Below are positions 1 through 9,900 of a DNA stretch of 45,576 bases, piece after piece. The DNA comes from Granulicella sp. (lineage in GTDB: Bacteria > Acidobacteriota > Terriglobia > Terriglobales > Acidobacteriaceae): the NCBI GenBank assembly GCA_003133205.1, contig PKWK01000142.1, positions 3,021 through 48,596 on the forward strand. The letters run 5' to 3'. A model generated the notes under the pieces. That model searched no databases and had not been told where the DNA came from. It saw nothing but the letters and a program-made list of their open reading frames with translations. The first letter of the stretch is position 1. Each line of letters opens with the position of its first letter. The translations under genes and the position numbers were made by a program.

Positions 1-2423
1 GGCGTGGACCCGGTGTAGTAGCTGAACACCTTGAGATTGGGCGGAGCGGCAACCGCGGAGTAAGCGTTGATTCCCGGGTCGACATAGTAGTTGGTACCCG
101 CGCCACCACGAATGACCGTATTGCCGCGCCCGTCGAGGTCGTAGGCGAAGCCGGCGGAAGGAGCGAACTGGAAGTGAAGCCCCGGAGCGCCGGAGATCGG
201 GATAGCGGAGTTGGTCGCGTGGTCCTGCATTCCGGAGTAGGCCGTGATGGGTGCGCTCGCAACGTAGGCGGCCGGGTTGAATACGGAGATCAGGCCATTC
301 TTGTCGTACCACCAGGCGATGTGGTTCAGGCGCGCGCCGTAGTTGAGGGTCAAGCGGCCGCCGATCTTCCACGTGTCCTGCCCATAAAAGTCGAAGCGCT
401 TGTTGACCATGTTCGCCATGACGTTCTGGCTGGTTTGAGAGTAGCCGGCGGTTATTCCCACGAGAAGGTCGGCAAACTCGTTGCCGGTGCTTCCGTCGCC
501 GTTGCCCGCGTAAGGTGCGGTGCTTTGGTACGATCCGTTGACATAGGTGGCCGCGGTGCTCTGCACTGTGCCGTTGTCGTTCCCGGTGGTGAGATTGTTA
601 TAGGTGGCGAAGACGTCGTAAAAGCCGAAGCGAAGGAGATGTTTGCCTAACTGCTTGGTCAGGCCGTCGGTGATGGTAGTGGTGTTCTGAATGCTGGAGA
701 AGGGCGGGGTCTCTCCGCCGGGCAGGTAGATCCCTGCGGTGTTGGTAAAGCTGACGTTGGGAAGGATGTTTGAGCCGGGGTAGACATTGGCATATGGGTA
801 GTTCGTAGCAGTGCGCGAGACCGCGGCCTGATTTCCGAGAGTGATGCCTAAGCTAAAGCGCGTATAGGCGACTGAGAGCTCGTTGGTCAGTGTTTGGGTG
901 ATGGTGTTCGCCAGGTTGAAGTTGAGCGAGTTTGAGGCGTTTCGACCCTCCTGGGCGGCGGGATAGGGGATGGTTGCGAAGTTGATGGTGTTGTACGGAC
1001 CGTAGGGTGCCGGCACGTTTTCGTTCTCGTGATTGAAACGTCCGGAGAGATGCATGCGCTCGTTGATGGCGTAGTCGAGCTTGATGTTCTCCTGGTTGCG
1101 CGGGTCGGACGTGATCAGGTCGGTGACCAGATTGTAGCCGTTGCCGTTGGAGAGGGGGTCAGTGTTGGGCAGCGGCAATAGGTTGAGCAGGATCTGGCCG
1201 CCCTTATCGATCTTGGCGGTGTTGAGCTGTCCATACGAAGTGCATACCTGGTAATCGTTCACGCCGCCCTGGCATGGCGCATTGCTTTGATAGTAGTGTC
1301 GGTAGGTAGAGCCGGCGAGGGCGCTGGTCTCCGCGTAGGTGAAGGTGCCGGTACGCATCAGGGCAGTGGGAACAACAGCTCCCTGCGCCCCGAGGTCGAC
1401 ATGCTGCTGGGTGATCTCGGTGGCGACGAAGAAGAAGAGCTTGTCGCGATTCTTGTTGAATTTCGAATGGGGAAACAGAACGGGTCCGCCGAAGTTGAGG
1501 CCGGGATAGTAGAAGCTGCTCTGCGCTTTGGATAGGCCAAGTTCCTTGTTGTATGCGTCGGTGGCATCGAAGATGTGGTTGCGGGCTGTGAAGTAGGCCT
1601 CGCCGTGGAACTGGCTGCCTCCGGACTTGGTCTGGGTCTCGAAGACGATTGGACCATTGGGCTCGACTGAGGAGAATGCGCTGGTCTCGACCTTGGCTTC
1701 GGAAATCATGTCGACGTTTGGGGTGACTGCGGCGGCACCGGATGTGTTGACGTCGGTGACGGACGCACCGTCGGAGACGATCTGGACCTGATCGAAGCGG
1801 TTTCCATTGATAGTGTAGGTACTGGCGTTCTGACCAAATCCGGCTTGTTGGCGGTTGTACGTTCCTGTGAAGTTGCCGGTGTTTGCGGCGCCGGGGATGA
1901 GATCGAGCAGCTCGATGGCACTGCGGCTCTCGATGTTCAGATTCTGAATCTGCTGGCTGGAGAGGGTGTAGGACTGTTCGCCCGAGGTCGTGGGCGTAAT
2001 CTCGCCGCTGTCAGTGGTGACCGTGACACTGACGTCGGTGCCGGCAACAGTCAGGACGATGTTGGGCAGATCCACCTGATCATTGATGTGGACTGCGATT
2101 CCGTTCTGGCGCACAGGTCTGAAGCCCGCCGCGTTGACGAGTACGTCGTAGGTGGCGGCGGGGATCGCAACGAAGATGAAGGCTCCGCTCTTGTCCGCAA
2201 TTGCGGTGCGCTCAACCTTGTTGGACTCCTGGATGAGAGTCGCCTTCGCGCCGGGAACGATGGCCCCGGTGGAGTCCTGTACCGCTGAACGGAGCGTCGC
2301 CGAGCCTGCTTGCCCGAAGGCATGACCTGTCGCGAGTATCGATAGCATCCCGAGAGAAAGAGCTGATGCCATCGAAATCATCTTACTGACGCTTTTCGGT
2401 CTCATGCTTACGTGCATCGCCAT
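1..2423 (-). CDS. TonB-dependent receptor, Oar-like (3' end outside window)
   Basis: Outer-membrane beta-barrel receptor, expected to import oligosaccharide or a similar ligand using TonB energy. I translated the minus strand by hand; the frame is open to the left edge, so the C-terminal part of the barrel is missing. The start at 2423 is chosen because GGAG lies 7 nt upstream; in-frame ATGs at 2417 and 2405 are alternatives. A signal peptide ending near GHAFGQA is followed by a carboxypeptidase-regulatory-like beta-sandwich (about residues 40-120, with DSTGAIVPGAKATL and DKSGAFIF). The plug follows, with the SRSAIELLDLIPG and VDMISEAKVETSAF signatures, then barrel sequence such as GEAYFTARNHIFDATD. 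It is last in a run of same-strand genes behind GH35 and GH53 enzymes, so galactan or galacto-oligosaccharide is a plausible ligand (inference from context). Confidence 0.93.
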   Translation of the reverse strand, partial: MAMHVSMRPKSVSKMISMASALSLGMLSILATGHAFGQAGSATLRSAVQDSTGAIVPGAKATLIQESNKVERTAIADKSGAFIFVAIPAATYDVLVNAAGFRPVRQNGIAVHINDQVDLPNIVLTVAGTDVSVTVTTDSGEITPTTSGEQSYTLSSQQIQNLNIESRSAIELLDLIPGAANTGNFTGTYNRQQAGFGQNASTYTINGNRFDQVQIVSDGASVTDVNTSGAAAVTPNVDMISEAKVETSAFSSVEPNGPIVFETQTKSGGSQFHGEAYFTARNHIFDATDAYNKELGLSKAQSSFYYPGLNFGGPVLFPHSKFNKNRDKLFFFVATEITQQHVDLGAQGAVVPTALMRTGTFTYAETSALAGSTYRHYYQSNAPCQGGVNDYQVCTSYGQLNTAKIDKGGQILLNLLPLPNTDPLSNGNGYNLVTDLITSDPRNQENIKLDYAINERMHLSGRFNHENENVPAPYGPYNTINFATIPYPAAQEGRNASNSLNFNLANTITQTLTNELSVAYTRFSLGITLGNQAAVSRTATNYPYANVYPGSNILPNVSFTNTAGIYLPGGETPPFSSIQNTTTITDGLTKQLGKHLLRFGFYDVFATYNNLTTGNDNGTVQSTAATYVNGSYQSTAPYAGNGDGSTGNEFADLLVGITAGYSQTSQNVMANMVNKRFDFYGQDTWKIGGRLTLNYGARLNHIAWWYDKNGLISVFNPAAYVASAPITAYSGMQDHATNSAIPISGAPGLHFQFAPSAGFAYDLDGRGNTVIRGGAGTNYYVDPGINAYSAVAAPPNLKVFSYYTGST

Positions 2424-2517
2424 TGGCTTCTCCAGAATGTATGCGCTCGATCAGGTTTTCGACCCGGGAGGGGGACGTATTCCTCATCTCGGGCACTTTA
2501 GGCGTTGGCTAGGACGA

Positions 2518-2549
2518 CGCGAATCCGCCGAAAGTAGGATTGGTGCAAA
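2518..2549 (-). repeat. 32-bp hairpin element, copy 1
   Basis: This 32-bp sequence is 30/32 identical to 6236-6267. Its core is an inverted repeat, AATCC and GGATT around a 10-nt centre, next to the shared GGTGCAAA. It lies 20 nt beyond the GH35 stop and 95 nt before the TonB-receptor start. A regulator-binding site or a transcript processing or attenuation hairpin are both possible. Confidence 0.75.
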
Positions 2550-2569
2550 AAAACTTAGGTGGCCCAGGT

Positions 2570-5062
2570 TCAGGGCAGAGCCGGAGCCTGAAGATTGAGT
2601 TGATACCGCGGCACCATCTGAACCCCGGTAATTGAGTCGGCAACTCCGTCTGCTGAAAAGACCAGCTTGTCCGCTTCCTCCAGGTACATCGGGTACTTTC
2701 GTGGCATTGGAACAATGCGGAGCTCCAAATCGGTGTTGGCGGTGCGCCAGCCGGGACCAATCTCACGCAGGCCTATCGTCCAGGGGATGCCGTTCCAGAA
2801 ACTATCATCCACGAGTTGGTGACCGCGATACAGCCGCGCAACGTCCCCCTGGTAGGAGATTTGGAGAAGCACATCGGACACGGCGGCTGCTTCCGGAATA
2901 GGCGGAAGTGTAATTCTCCAAACTGCCGCTCCTTCAAAATCTGCATCATCAGGAGCCATCGGGGTTGGCGTGGGACGCCAGTTGAGGGATGGACCGAACT
3001 TCCACGGGGGGCGAGTCGCGGCTGCGCGAACCCGGATGACTTTCGGGTGGAGATCCAGGTCAGGCAAGGTTGCCTTGTAGTTCCGGAATATTCCGTCTGT
3101 GCCAAGCTGCTGGATTGGCATCCTTTCGCTCGACGGCCGCGTATCCGTTCCGAAGACGCCGAAGTCGATCTCCGGCTTGCCATCCGACTCGAGCGTCCAG
3201 ACACCCTTATCCGAGAAGAAGTCGGCTCGCGTCGATAACAGGAGCGAAGGGTCGTCTGTGCGCCAGACCTTTTCCGCTGCGCGCTCCGGGAGAAGTACAA
3301 GGCTAACTTCGCTGGCGAGTCGAATGACAGTGGAGACCTCGGGGTTCAACTGCAGTCGCAGACCGTGGGAGTCGCTGGTCTTGATCATCGCTCCGGAGCA
3401 ACTGATCACCTTGGCGCGCGCGTCCAAAACGAACTCAGGCGCCACGCCTGGAATGGCAAAGAAGAAGTAGTCCGTTTGCTTCCCGGCTCGTACCCGCTTG
3501 AACAGTTGCGCCGTGCTGTAGCGCAGCGTGGCTCCGGGCAGTTCGAGGTTCACCGGCCAGATGCCGTAGGCTCCGGAAGGAAGGCTGATGGGTTGCTCGG
3601 GGATTCGCACGGCGCCTGATGGAAGCTTCATCTCAATCTGGAATCCGGGGCGAGCCGGCATGGTCAATCCGCGCACATAGTTGTTCAGAAAGATGAATCC
3701 GGCTTCGCCAGAGGTGCGGGCCGATACGCGTGGAATGCTCACGTCCGCCGGGCTTGACGGGACTTTGTCAGGATCGCGCGGGACGGTTGGGGCCAGAATC
3801 GATCCGAAGTCGTTGAGGAAGTAGTGAATCAGTTTCAGCTTGCGCAGCGACTCGCGCTCCTGACCGTATTCGCCCAAGGGCGCCTGGAAGTCATAGGACT
3901 TCACGGGTACGTCGGTGGGATAGCCGGTGCGCTGCGACTCCTGCAGAGTGATTGCGCCGCCATCCGGATTGCGGCCGCCATGAAACATGTAATAGCCGAG
4001 GAGATTCGCGCCGCTGCCCAGCATCACGGGCGCGATTGCGGCGACGTCGTCCGCGGATACCACGGGCCTGCGGAAGTAGGTGTCCTCAATGCCGTCGCCA
4101 ATTTCGGCCGTGAGAAACGGCATGCCGCGATAGCTGGAGGCAGCGTTCTGTCCGCTGCTTCCTATGGCGCCCATACTTCCGGCCGCCCGGTTGTCGAAGC
4201 GGAACGCATACACTTCGTTGGGCGGCAGCTTGTCGGGCGAGCCGTCCCATGGAGCATCGGGATATCCCCCAAAGACGGGCAGCACCTGATCCAGCGGAAT
4301 CGCGGCGCCATCCCAGCCAGTCACGGTATAGAGCGGCACATCCAGGCCATCCGCGATGGCCATGTTTTTGAGTGTGCGGATATGCTCCTCGCCCTTCTCC
4401 GCACCTTTGTCGCGGTATTCGTTCTCAATCTGAATTCCGATCACAGGACCGCCGTCTTTCCACAACTGTCCTTGAAGCTGCTTCGCGACTTCCTGATAAA
4501 AGCTCTGCACTTCCTTCAGGTAGACCGTATTGTTCTGCCGCACTGGACTGTTCTTCATGACCCAGTCCGGTAGACCGCCATTGCGAGTCTCCGCGTGGGC
4601 CCAGGGTCCGATGCGCGGGTAGACGTACATACCGTGCTTCCCGCAAAGCCCTACGAATCGGCGCAGGTCGCGCTGACCGCTCCAGTCGAAGACGCCTTCG
4701 GTCTGCTCGTGATGGATCCAGATCACGTAAGTCGAGATGATCTGGACGCCTGCGGCCTTCATCTTCAGAATCTCCGGTTCCCACTCAGCCTCTGGATAGC
4801 GCGAGAAATGAAACTCTCCCATCACCGGCAGCCAGGGCTTTCCGCCGAAGGTGAGATATTGCGAGTTTGCGCCGATCTCTTCCCCGCTGGGATTGCGCGA
4901 TGCCCCAAGCTTCGCGGCTACCGGCACCGGCTTTGCCGCATCGGCAGTCGCGTCTATGACGACAAGATTCTGTGCCTGCGCCCCCCGATCCGGCGAGATA
5001 TGGGGGAATATCAGAGCGGTTATAGCCAACAGTAGGTAGCTTCGCGGGGAGACCATTTTCAT
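2570..5062 (-). CDS. GH35 family beta-galactosidase, secreted
   Basis: Predicted retaining exo-beta-galactosidase of 830 aa that releases terminal galactose from galacto-oligosaccharides. A hydrophobic N-terminal signal peptide (residues 1-30, ending RGAQAQ) indicates export. The GH35 barrel follows, with the family pattern GEFHFSRYPEAEWEPEILKM and YVYPRIGPWAHAETRNGGLP. IGIQIENEY carries the expected acid/base Glu215, and the nucleophile is probably Glu320 in LTAEIGD, although the sequence around it is atypical for GH35. The C-terminal half is beta-rich, as in large GH35 enzymes with accessory domains. It starts 24 nt after the GH53 stop, so the two are probably cotranscribed: GH53 cuts the galactan chain inside and GH35 trims the products. 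Substrate is inferred from the pairing. Confidence 0.92.
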   Translation of the reverse strand: MKMVSPRSYLLLAITALIFPHISPDRGAQAQNLVVIDATADAAKPVPVAAKLGASRNPSGEEIGANSQYLTFGGKPWLPVMGEFHFSRYPEAEWEPEILKMKAAGVQIISTYVIWIHHEQTEGVFDWSGQRDLRRFVGLCGKHGMYVYPRIGPWAHAETRNGGLPDWVMKNSPVRQNNTVYLKEVQSFYQEVAKQLQGQLWKDGGPVIGIQIENEYRDKGAEKGEEHIRTLKNMAIADGLDVPLYTVTGWDGAAIPLDQVLPVFGGYPDAPWDGSPDKLPPNEVYAFRFDNRAAGSMGAIGSSGQNAASSYRGMPFLTAEIGDGIEDTYFRRPVVSADDVAAIAPVMLGSGANLLGYYMFHGGRNPDGGAITLQESQRTGYPTDVPVKSYDFQAPLGEYGQERESLRKLKLIHYFLNDFGSILAPTVPRDPDKVPSSPADVSIPRVSARTSGEAGFIFLNNYVRGLTMPARPGFQIEMKLPSGAVRIPEQPISLPSGAYGIWPVNLELPGATLRYSTAQLFKRVRAGKQTDYFFFAIPGVAPEFVLDARAKVISCSGAMIKTSDSHGLRLQLNPEVSTVIRLASEVSLVLLPERAAEKVWRTDDPSLLLSTRADFFSDKGVWTLESDGKPEIDFGVFGTDTRPSSERMPIQQLGTDGIFRNYKATLPDLDLHPKVIRVRAAATRPPWKFGPSLNWRPTPTPMAPDDADFEGAAVWRITLPPIPEAAAVSDVLLQISYQGDVARLYRGHQLVDDSFWNGIPWTIGLREIGPGWRTANTDLELRIVPMPRKYPMYLEEADKLVFSADGVADSITGVQMVPRYQLNLQAPALP

Positions 5063-5086
5063 TGCTCTTCTGTCCTTAGGGTCGAA

Positions 5087-6142
5087 CTATCGCATGCAGC
5101 CATCGAAGACATCGATTGCGGGTAAAGAGTCTCCGTGATCGTCAAAGAGGCCGCGGCGGGCGAGCGGTCCGCGTACCGCGGGCTCCCACCAGAAGATGCC
5201 GCGGCCCAACCCGTCCGGGGTTCCGGCGACCACCTGAGTCAAGGCTTCAAGGAAGGCGCGCTGGCCTTCCGGCGTCTCAGAAAATGGGCCGCGCTTCTTC
5301 ATGTAATTGTCCGGGCGCCAACTGTACGCCGTCTCGACGATGATGATCGGCTTGCGATACTCATGGGCCATGAACGCAAGATTGGCCCTAAGATCATCGA
5401 GGCTACCCTCCCACCATGGATAGTAGGATTGCCCGATCACATCGAAGTTGACATGACCCGCGGCTAGATTGGAGAAGAACCAGCGCGTCGCCTCTACGTT
5501 GCCGCCCTTATCGATGTGGATCATGATCTTCGGTTTGCGTTCCGACCCACTTCCCTCATTCACACCGCGAATGCCAGCGGAGATCAGGTCGGTAAAGTTG
5601 CTCCAGTTGTCGGGCAGTTTGCCGTCCGGCCACAGGATGCCCGCTGTCACCTCGTTCCCGACCTGCACCACGTCGGGAAGCACACCCGCCTCCCGGAATT
5701 TGGCGATCGTGTCGCGCGTGAAGGCGAAGACCGCATCAGTCAGCTGACGGTGGTTGAGCTTCTGCCATGCGAGCGGCGTGATCTGGTGGCCGGGGTCGGC
5801 CCAGTCATCCGAGTAGTGAAAGTCAAGAAGCAGCCCGAATCCAAGCGCCTTTGCCTGCTTCGCCTCGGCAAGGCTGTAGACCAGATCGTTGGGCAAGGTT
5901 GTTGGCGCATTGAACAGACGCAACCGGACCCAACCATAGCCGTGACTTCGCAGAATCTGAAGGCCGGGGCCCGCTGTACCTTTGTCGCGGAAGACAGTTC
6001 CGTCTGTCTCCGCCTTGGGCAGGAACGAGACATCCACACCAAGGGCCAGGCGAGGGCACGGAGCAGTTGCCGACTGTTGCGCTCCGGAGCACAAGGATGT
6101 GGCCCATACAACGGCACCAGCGAAAAGTCGGCCAATCGTCAC
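5087..6142 (-). CDS. GH53 arabinogalactan endo-beta-1,4-galactanase, secreted
   Basis: Endo-galactanase that cleaves the beta-1,4-galactan backbone of type I arabinogalactan (pectin side chains). The start is placed at GTG 6142 (351 aa): it has AGGA just upstream and gives a clean signal peptide, TIGRLFAGAVVWATSLCSGA. An ATG at 6235 in the same frame would add 31 non-signal-like residues. Family features are LGVDVSFLPK near the N-terminus, WVRLRLFN, LLLDFHYSDDWADPG, the acid/base Glu164 in VQVGNEVTAGILWP and the nucleophile Glu270 in IIVETAYSW, followed by GIFWWEPA. The length fits a single-domain GH53. It lies 132 nt downstream of the response regulator gene, with a hairpin element between, and 24 nt upstream of the GH35 gene. 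Confidence 0.93.
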   Translation of the reverse strand: MTIGRLFAGAVVWATSLCSGAQQSATAPCPRLALGVDVSFLPKAETDGTVFRDKGTAGPGLQILRSHGYGWVRLRLFNAPTTLPNDLVYSLAEAKQAKALGFGLLLDFHYSDDWADPGHQITPLAWQKLNHRQLTDAVFAFTRDTIAKFREAGVLPDVVQVGNEVTAGILWPDGKLPDNWSNFTDLISAGIRGVNEGSGSERKPKIMIHIDKGGNVEATRWFFSNLAAGHVNFDVIGQSYYPWWEGSLDDLRANLAFMAHEYRKPIIIVETAYSWRPDNYMKKRGPFSETPEGQRAFLEALTQVVAGTPDGLGRGIFWWEPAVRGPLARRGLFDDHGDSLPAIDVFDGCMR

Positions 6143-6183
6143 GCTTTCCTCGCGACATGCGGAACGCACGCCTTCCAGAGTAC

Positions 6184-6203
6184 CGCTTGCTCCAGGGCAA
6201 GCG
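6184..6203. other. Inverted repeat upstream of the GH53 gene
   Basis: Perfect 7-bp inverted repeat, CGCTTGC and GCAAGCG, around a 6-nt loop, 42 nt upstream of the GTG start. It would lie in the 5' leader or promoter of the GH53 gene. No function can be assigned, and no equivalent is seen at the same place before the TonB-receptor gene. Confidence 0.4.
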
Positions 6204-6235
6204 TCAGGCGAAACGATAGCGCACCGCAGCAACAT

Positions 6236-6267
6236 CGCGAATCCGCCAAAAGTCGGATTGGTGCAAA
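6236..6267 (-). repeat. 32-bp hairpin element, copy 2
   Basis: Second copy of the element at 2518-2549, with two mismatches. Here the inverted repeat is perfect over 6 bp (AATCCG and CGGATT around 8 nt). It lies 7 nt beyond the response-regulator stop and 94 nt upstream of the GH53 start, almost exactly the spacing of copy 1 to its gene (95 nt). The matching spacing favours a regulatory role and supports the GTG start of the GH53 gene. Confidence 0.78.
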
Positions 6268-6274
6268 CTCTGTC

Positions 6275-6907
6275 TTAGAGGTGGACGAGACCGCGCTTCA
6301 GCCCTTCGACGACCGCCTGAGTCCGGTCGCTGACATCCAACCGCATCAGGATAACGCTAACGTGCGATTTAACGGTCGCTTCCTTGATCAAGAGCTCTTC
6401 CGCGATCTCGCGATTGCTCTTCCCCGCAAACATGAGTTGAAGAACCTCCTGCTCGCGCTGGCTGAGGTGCGAACCGGGAATGCGGGAGGACAGCGCCTCG
6501 GTAACCACCTGGGGAAGATAGCGCTGGCCTGCATGCACGCGTTGGAGCGCCTTCACCAGGGCATCATGCTGCATGCCCTTGATGATGTAGCCGCGGGCTC
6601 CTGCGTCGAGCGCCTGGTGAATGTCCTCGTCGCCCTCATAGGTCGTCAACACGATGATCTTCGCCTTGGGCGAGATCGCGCGGATTGTACGGATGGCTTC
6701 CACTCCGCTGCGGTCCGGGAGCCGGAGATCCATCAACGTAAGGTCTGGCTGCAGGGATTCAAACATGCGGACGGCGTCGCCGGCTGTGCCCGCCTGTCCG
6801 ACAACCTGCATCCGCGGCTGAGCGTTGATGATCGCCGCGATGCCCACGCGCATAATGGGATGGTCATCGACAATCAAGATCCGAATTGCTTCCGTGCCAG
6901 CGTCCAT
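6275..6907 (-). CDS. NarL/LuxR-family response regulator
   Basis: DNA-binding response regulator of 210 aa. The receiver domain (residues 8-125) has the acidic pair Asp14-Asp15, the phosphoacceptor Asp60 in LTLMDLRLPD, Thr in VLTTYEG and Lys in GYIIKG. The C-terminal LuxR-type helix-turn-helix (about 145-205) contains LSQREQEVLQLMFAGKSNREI and ATVKSHVSVILMRLDVSDRT. It begins 3 nt after the stop of the histidine kinase gene, so the two form a cognate pair expressed together. The enzymes and receptor downstream on the same strand are its most likely targets. The 32-bp hairpin elements before the GH53 and receptor genes could be its binding sites (inference). Confidence 0.95.
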   Translation of the reverse strand: MDAGTEAIRILIVDDHPIMRVGIAAIINAQPRMQVVGQAGTAGDAVRMFESLQPDLTLMDLRLPDRSGVEAIRTIRAISPKAKIIVLTTYEGDEDIHQALDAGARGYIIKGMQHDALVKALQRVHAGQRYLPQVVTEALSSRIPGSHLSQREQEVLQLMFAGKSNREIAEELLIKEATVKSHVSVILMRLDVSDRTQAVVEGLKRGLVHL

Positions 6908-6910
6908 GAC

Positions 6911-9900
6911 TCAACTCCGTTGCGCTCTCATGCGGCCCTTGGAACGACTGAGGACAAACCGAACTGTGGTTCCCGAACCTGGCTCAGAGGATAGATCAAA
7001 TCTTCCGCCGAGCCGCTGGATGCGCTCCCGCATACCAACTATCCCATAATGCCCTTCCTTCTCCAGAAATGTCTTGTCAGCGGGGAAGCCGCAGCCGTGG
7101 TCGGTAACCGAGATGATCAGGTTGCCCTCTTCCGAACCTTGGACGTCGAGCTGAACGTGGTCGGTTCCGCTGTGCTGGATGGAGTTATAGAGAGCTTCGC
7201 GGACCGTCATGATGATCTCGTGGGCTCCGGAAGCTCCGACGTCCAATCTGTCCACGTTATGGGCGAATGAGACTGTACTTCCGTATTCTCGCTTCATCTG
7301 CGTCACCGCTCCGCCGAGGGCCTGGACGAGGTTGATCGCCTTCTCTCGCTCCTGACGCATGTTCCACACGGCTTCGCGCGCTTCGTTGATCGTCTTTCGG
7401 ATCTGGAGACGTGCATACTCCAGAAGCTCCGAGTCCGTAGTTCGCTTCTCTGTTGCCGTACTCGCCATCGCCTCGAGCAAGGCCGACGTTCCCGTGCAGC
7501 CCTGGATCACGGTATCGTGCATCTCGCGGGCCAGACGGTTCCGCTCCTCGAGCACGGCCGAGAAGCGAGTCTGGATCTGGCGAACGCGCTGACGGTAGAT
7601 GGCCCATGCGATCAACACGACCAGCAAGCCTGCGAGAGTGTAGAACCACCAGGTCTGGTAGAAGAACGGCGTTTTTGTGAAGGAGAGAGACGTCTCGTTC
7701 ACAATCGCCGGGTCGGCTGTATCGAAGACAGCCACCCGAAATCGATAGTGGCCGGCGGGAAGGTTAGTGTACGTCGCGCTGCGGTTGGCGGCCGACATAT
7801 TCCATCCACTATCGAAGTTTTCAAGCTTGTACCGGAAGCGAACTCCCTCTTGGGAGCGCAGTGAGATGGCCCCAAATGCAAAACTCAATCTCGCGACGTA
7901 CGCGGGCACCTGCAATCCGTCACCCGGAACAATGCTGCGTCCATCCTCGACCAGGTCGTCGAGGACCGCGCGTGGAGGCTCTACAGGCGCCGGTTTGGTT
8001 GTCTGCACATTTGCCGCGCCGCGAGTCGTCGGGAACCATACGCTGCCGTCGGGAGCGAGGAAGCCGGACGGCTGCCGTCCGCCGTAGAACTGCGCCCCAT
8101 CCCCGCCAAACGGCATGCTGTACACCTTGACGCTGATCGGCCGATCGCCCGATGGATACGGGCCGGAGAGCTCCGTCTCCTCGGCGGAGGCGATCAGGTT
8201 CGGGCTTGTCAACCAGTACGTGCCGCGCCTGTCCTGAAGTATCTGGTACAGACTGTTGGATGGCAGGCCCTGGGCCACGGTGTATTGCTGAACGGCTCCA
8301 TCGCGAAACCGGAAAAGGCCATGATCCCGTGTTCCGAACCATATTGTGCCGTTACGGTCCTGCATGATCGACCAGACCTTCTCATCCGCGAGCTTGCGAG
8401 TTGCATCATTCTGCCTGAAGCTTCCAGCAGCCCAGCAGCTGAGTCCCCGGTCCGTCCCGATCCATATATTGGCGGAACGATCCTCCAGAAGGCTGCGCGT
8501 ACTCATATACGCCAGACCGTTCTTTACGGTGAATCCTGCGGCTCCGTCTCTACCGATACGGCTCACGCCGCCGTCGGTGGCGATCCACATGTGTCCGTCA
8601 TGACTCTCCAGGAACCCGCGGATGAAGTTGTTCGTCAACTCTGCCGGAGCGGTGTAATGACGGATGTCCGCGCCCCGTATGTTGTAGACACCACCGCCAT
8701 CAGTGCCGATCCACAGAGAGCCATCGTGAGCGCGGTACACATTGCGGACCGGCACCGTGCCGATGCTGGGATAGATGACCCGATGCGCTGTGCGATCGCG
8801 TATGAGGTACAGGTGGTGTGCCGCGACCCAGAGGTCTCCCATATCGTCTCCGGAGATCGTCTCGAAGTCGGGGTCGCCCTCCTCGGGAAGAGGAACCAGG
8901 CTCACCATCGTCCGGTTGAGGCGGACCATACCGGCCTGGGTGCCAATCCAAATCTGTCGCTGGTCGTCCTCGAAGATCGAAAGGACGGTGTCGCTGGGCA
9001 GAATGCCCGGGCCGCTCACACGGGTTAGCCGGCCGTCCCGATACGTCCAAAGACCCTCCCCAATCGTTCCAATCCACAACGTGTCATCGCTCGTCTGCAG
9101 GAGAGTGCGCACGGTCGCGTGGATGCCGGGCACTGTGCGGAACTGGCCATCAACCAGCCTTTGGAGGCCGCCGACAGTGCCGACCCATACCGTCCCGTCT
9201 CTGGTCTCCAGGATTCTTTTTACTGCGGTCTCGCTATAGGAACCAGGGACCGCAAAGACCTTTGCATTCCCGTCTGGATCGATGGCGATCAGTTGCGAGC
9301 CTCCTGCCCAGATGCGATGCTCGTGATCCTCCGTGATGGAATGTACGCCCATAGGAGTAATCGCGCCCTGATCGACTCTGCGGAGCCGCTCACCCTCGAG
9401 CACAAACAGCCCATTGTCCGTCCCAACCCAGAGACGGCCACGATCATCCTCAAAGACAGTCCGCACGAACGCCTCGGTGAGCCCGTCGATTGCCGAATAG
9501 ACCCGGAGCCCGTTGCCGCGCAGACGCAAAAGGCCACCGCCCTCAGTTCCTGCCCACAGGCTTCCGTCCTTGCCTGGAGTCAGGCAGAAGATGCTGTTGA
9601 CAGACAAGGCCTGAGCCATTCCCGGGCCATATAGCTGGATGTGCGCGCCGTCAAAGCGCGCTAGTCCACCTGTTGTCCCGATCCAAAGAAGCCCATCTTT
9701 AGATTCTGCCAACGCTTGAACTGTATCTTCGGGCAAGCCATCGGACACCCGCCAAACCGTGCGAGTGTACTGCTGTGGAGTCTCGATCGCGGTTCCGGTA
9801 AATCCCGCAACGCCAAACAGAAGCATAGGAACCCAGCCGAGAAGACGCAGGAGATTGCGCCTCAGCAGAGCCGTGACGAACGCACAGATGAACCTCCCGG

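Noticed and set aside
5516..6994. A 492-codon plus-strand open frame across GH53 and the response regulator
   Set aside because: It is the mirror of two well-recognised minus-strand genes and its translation shows no domain.
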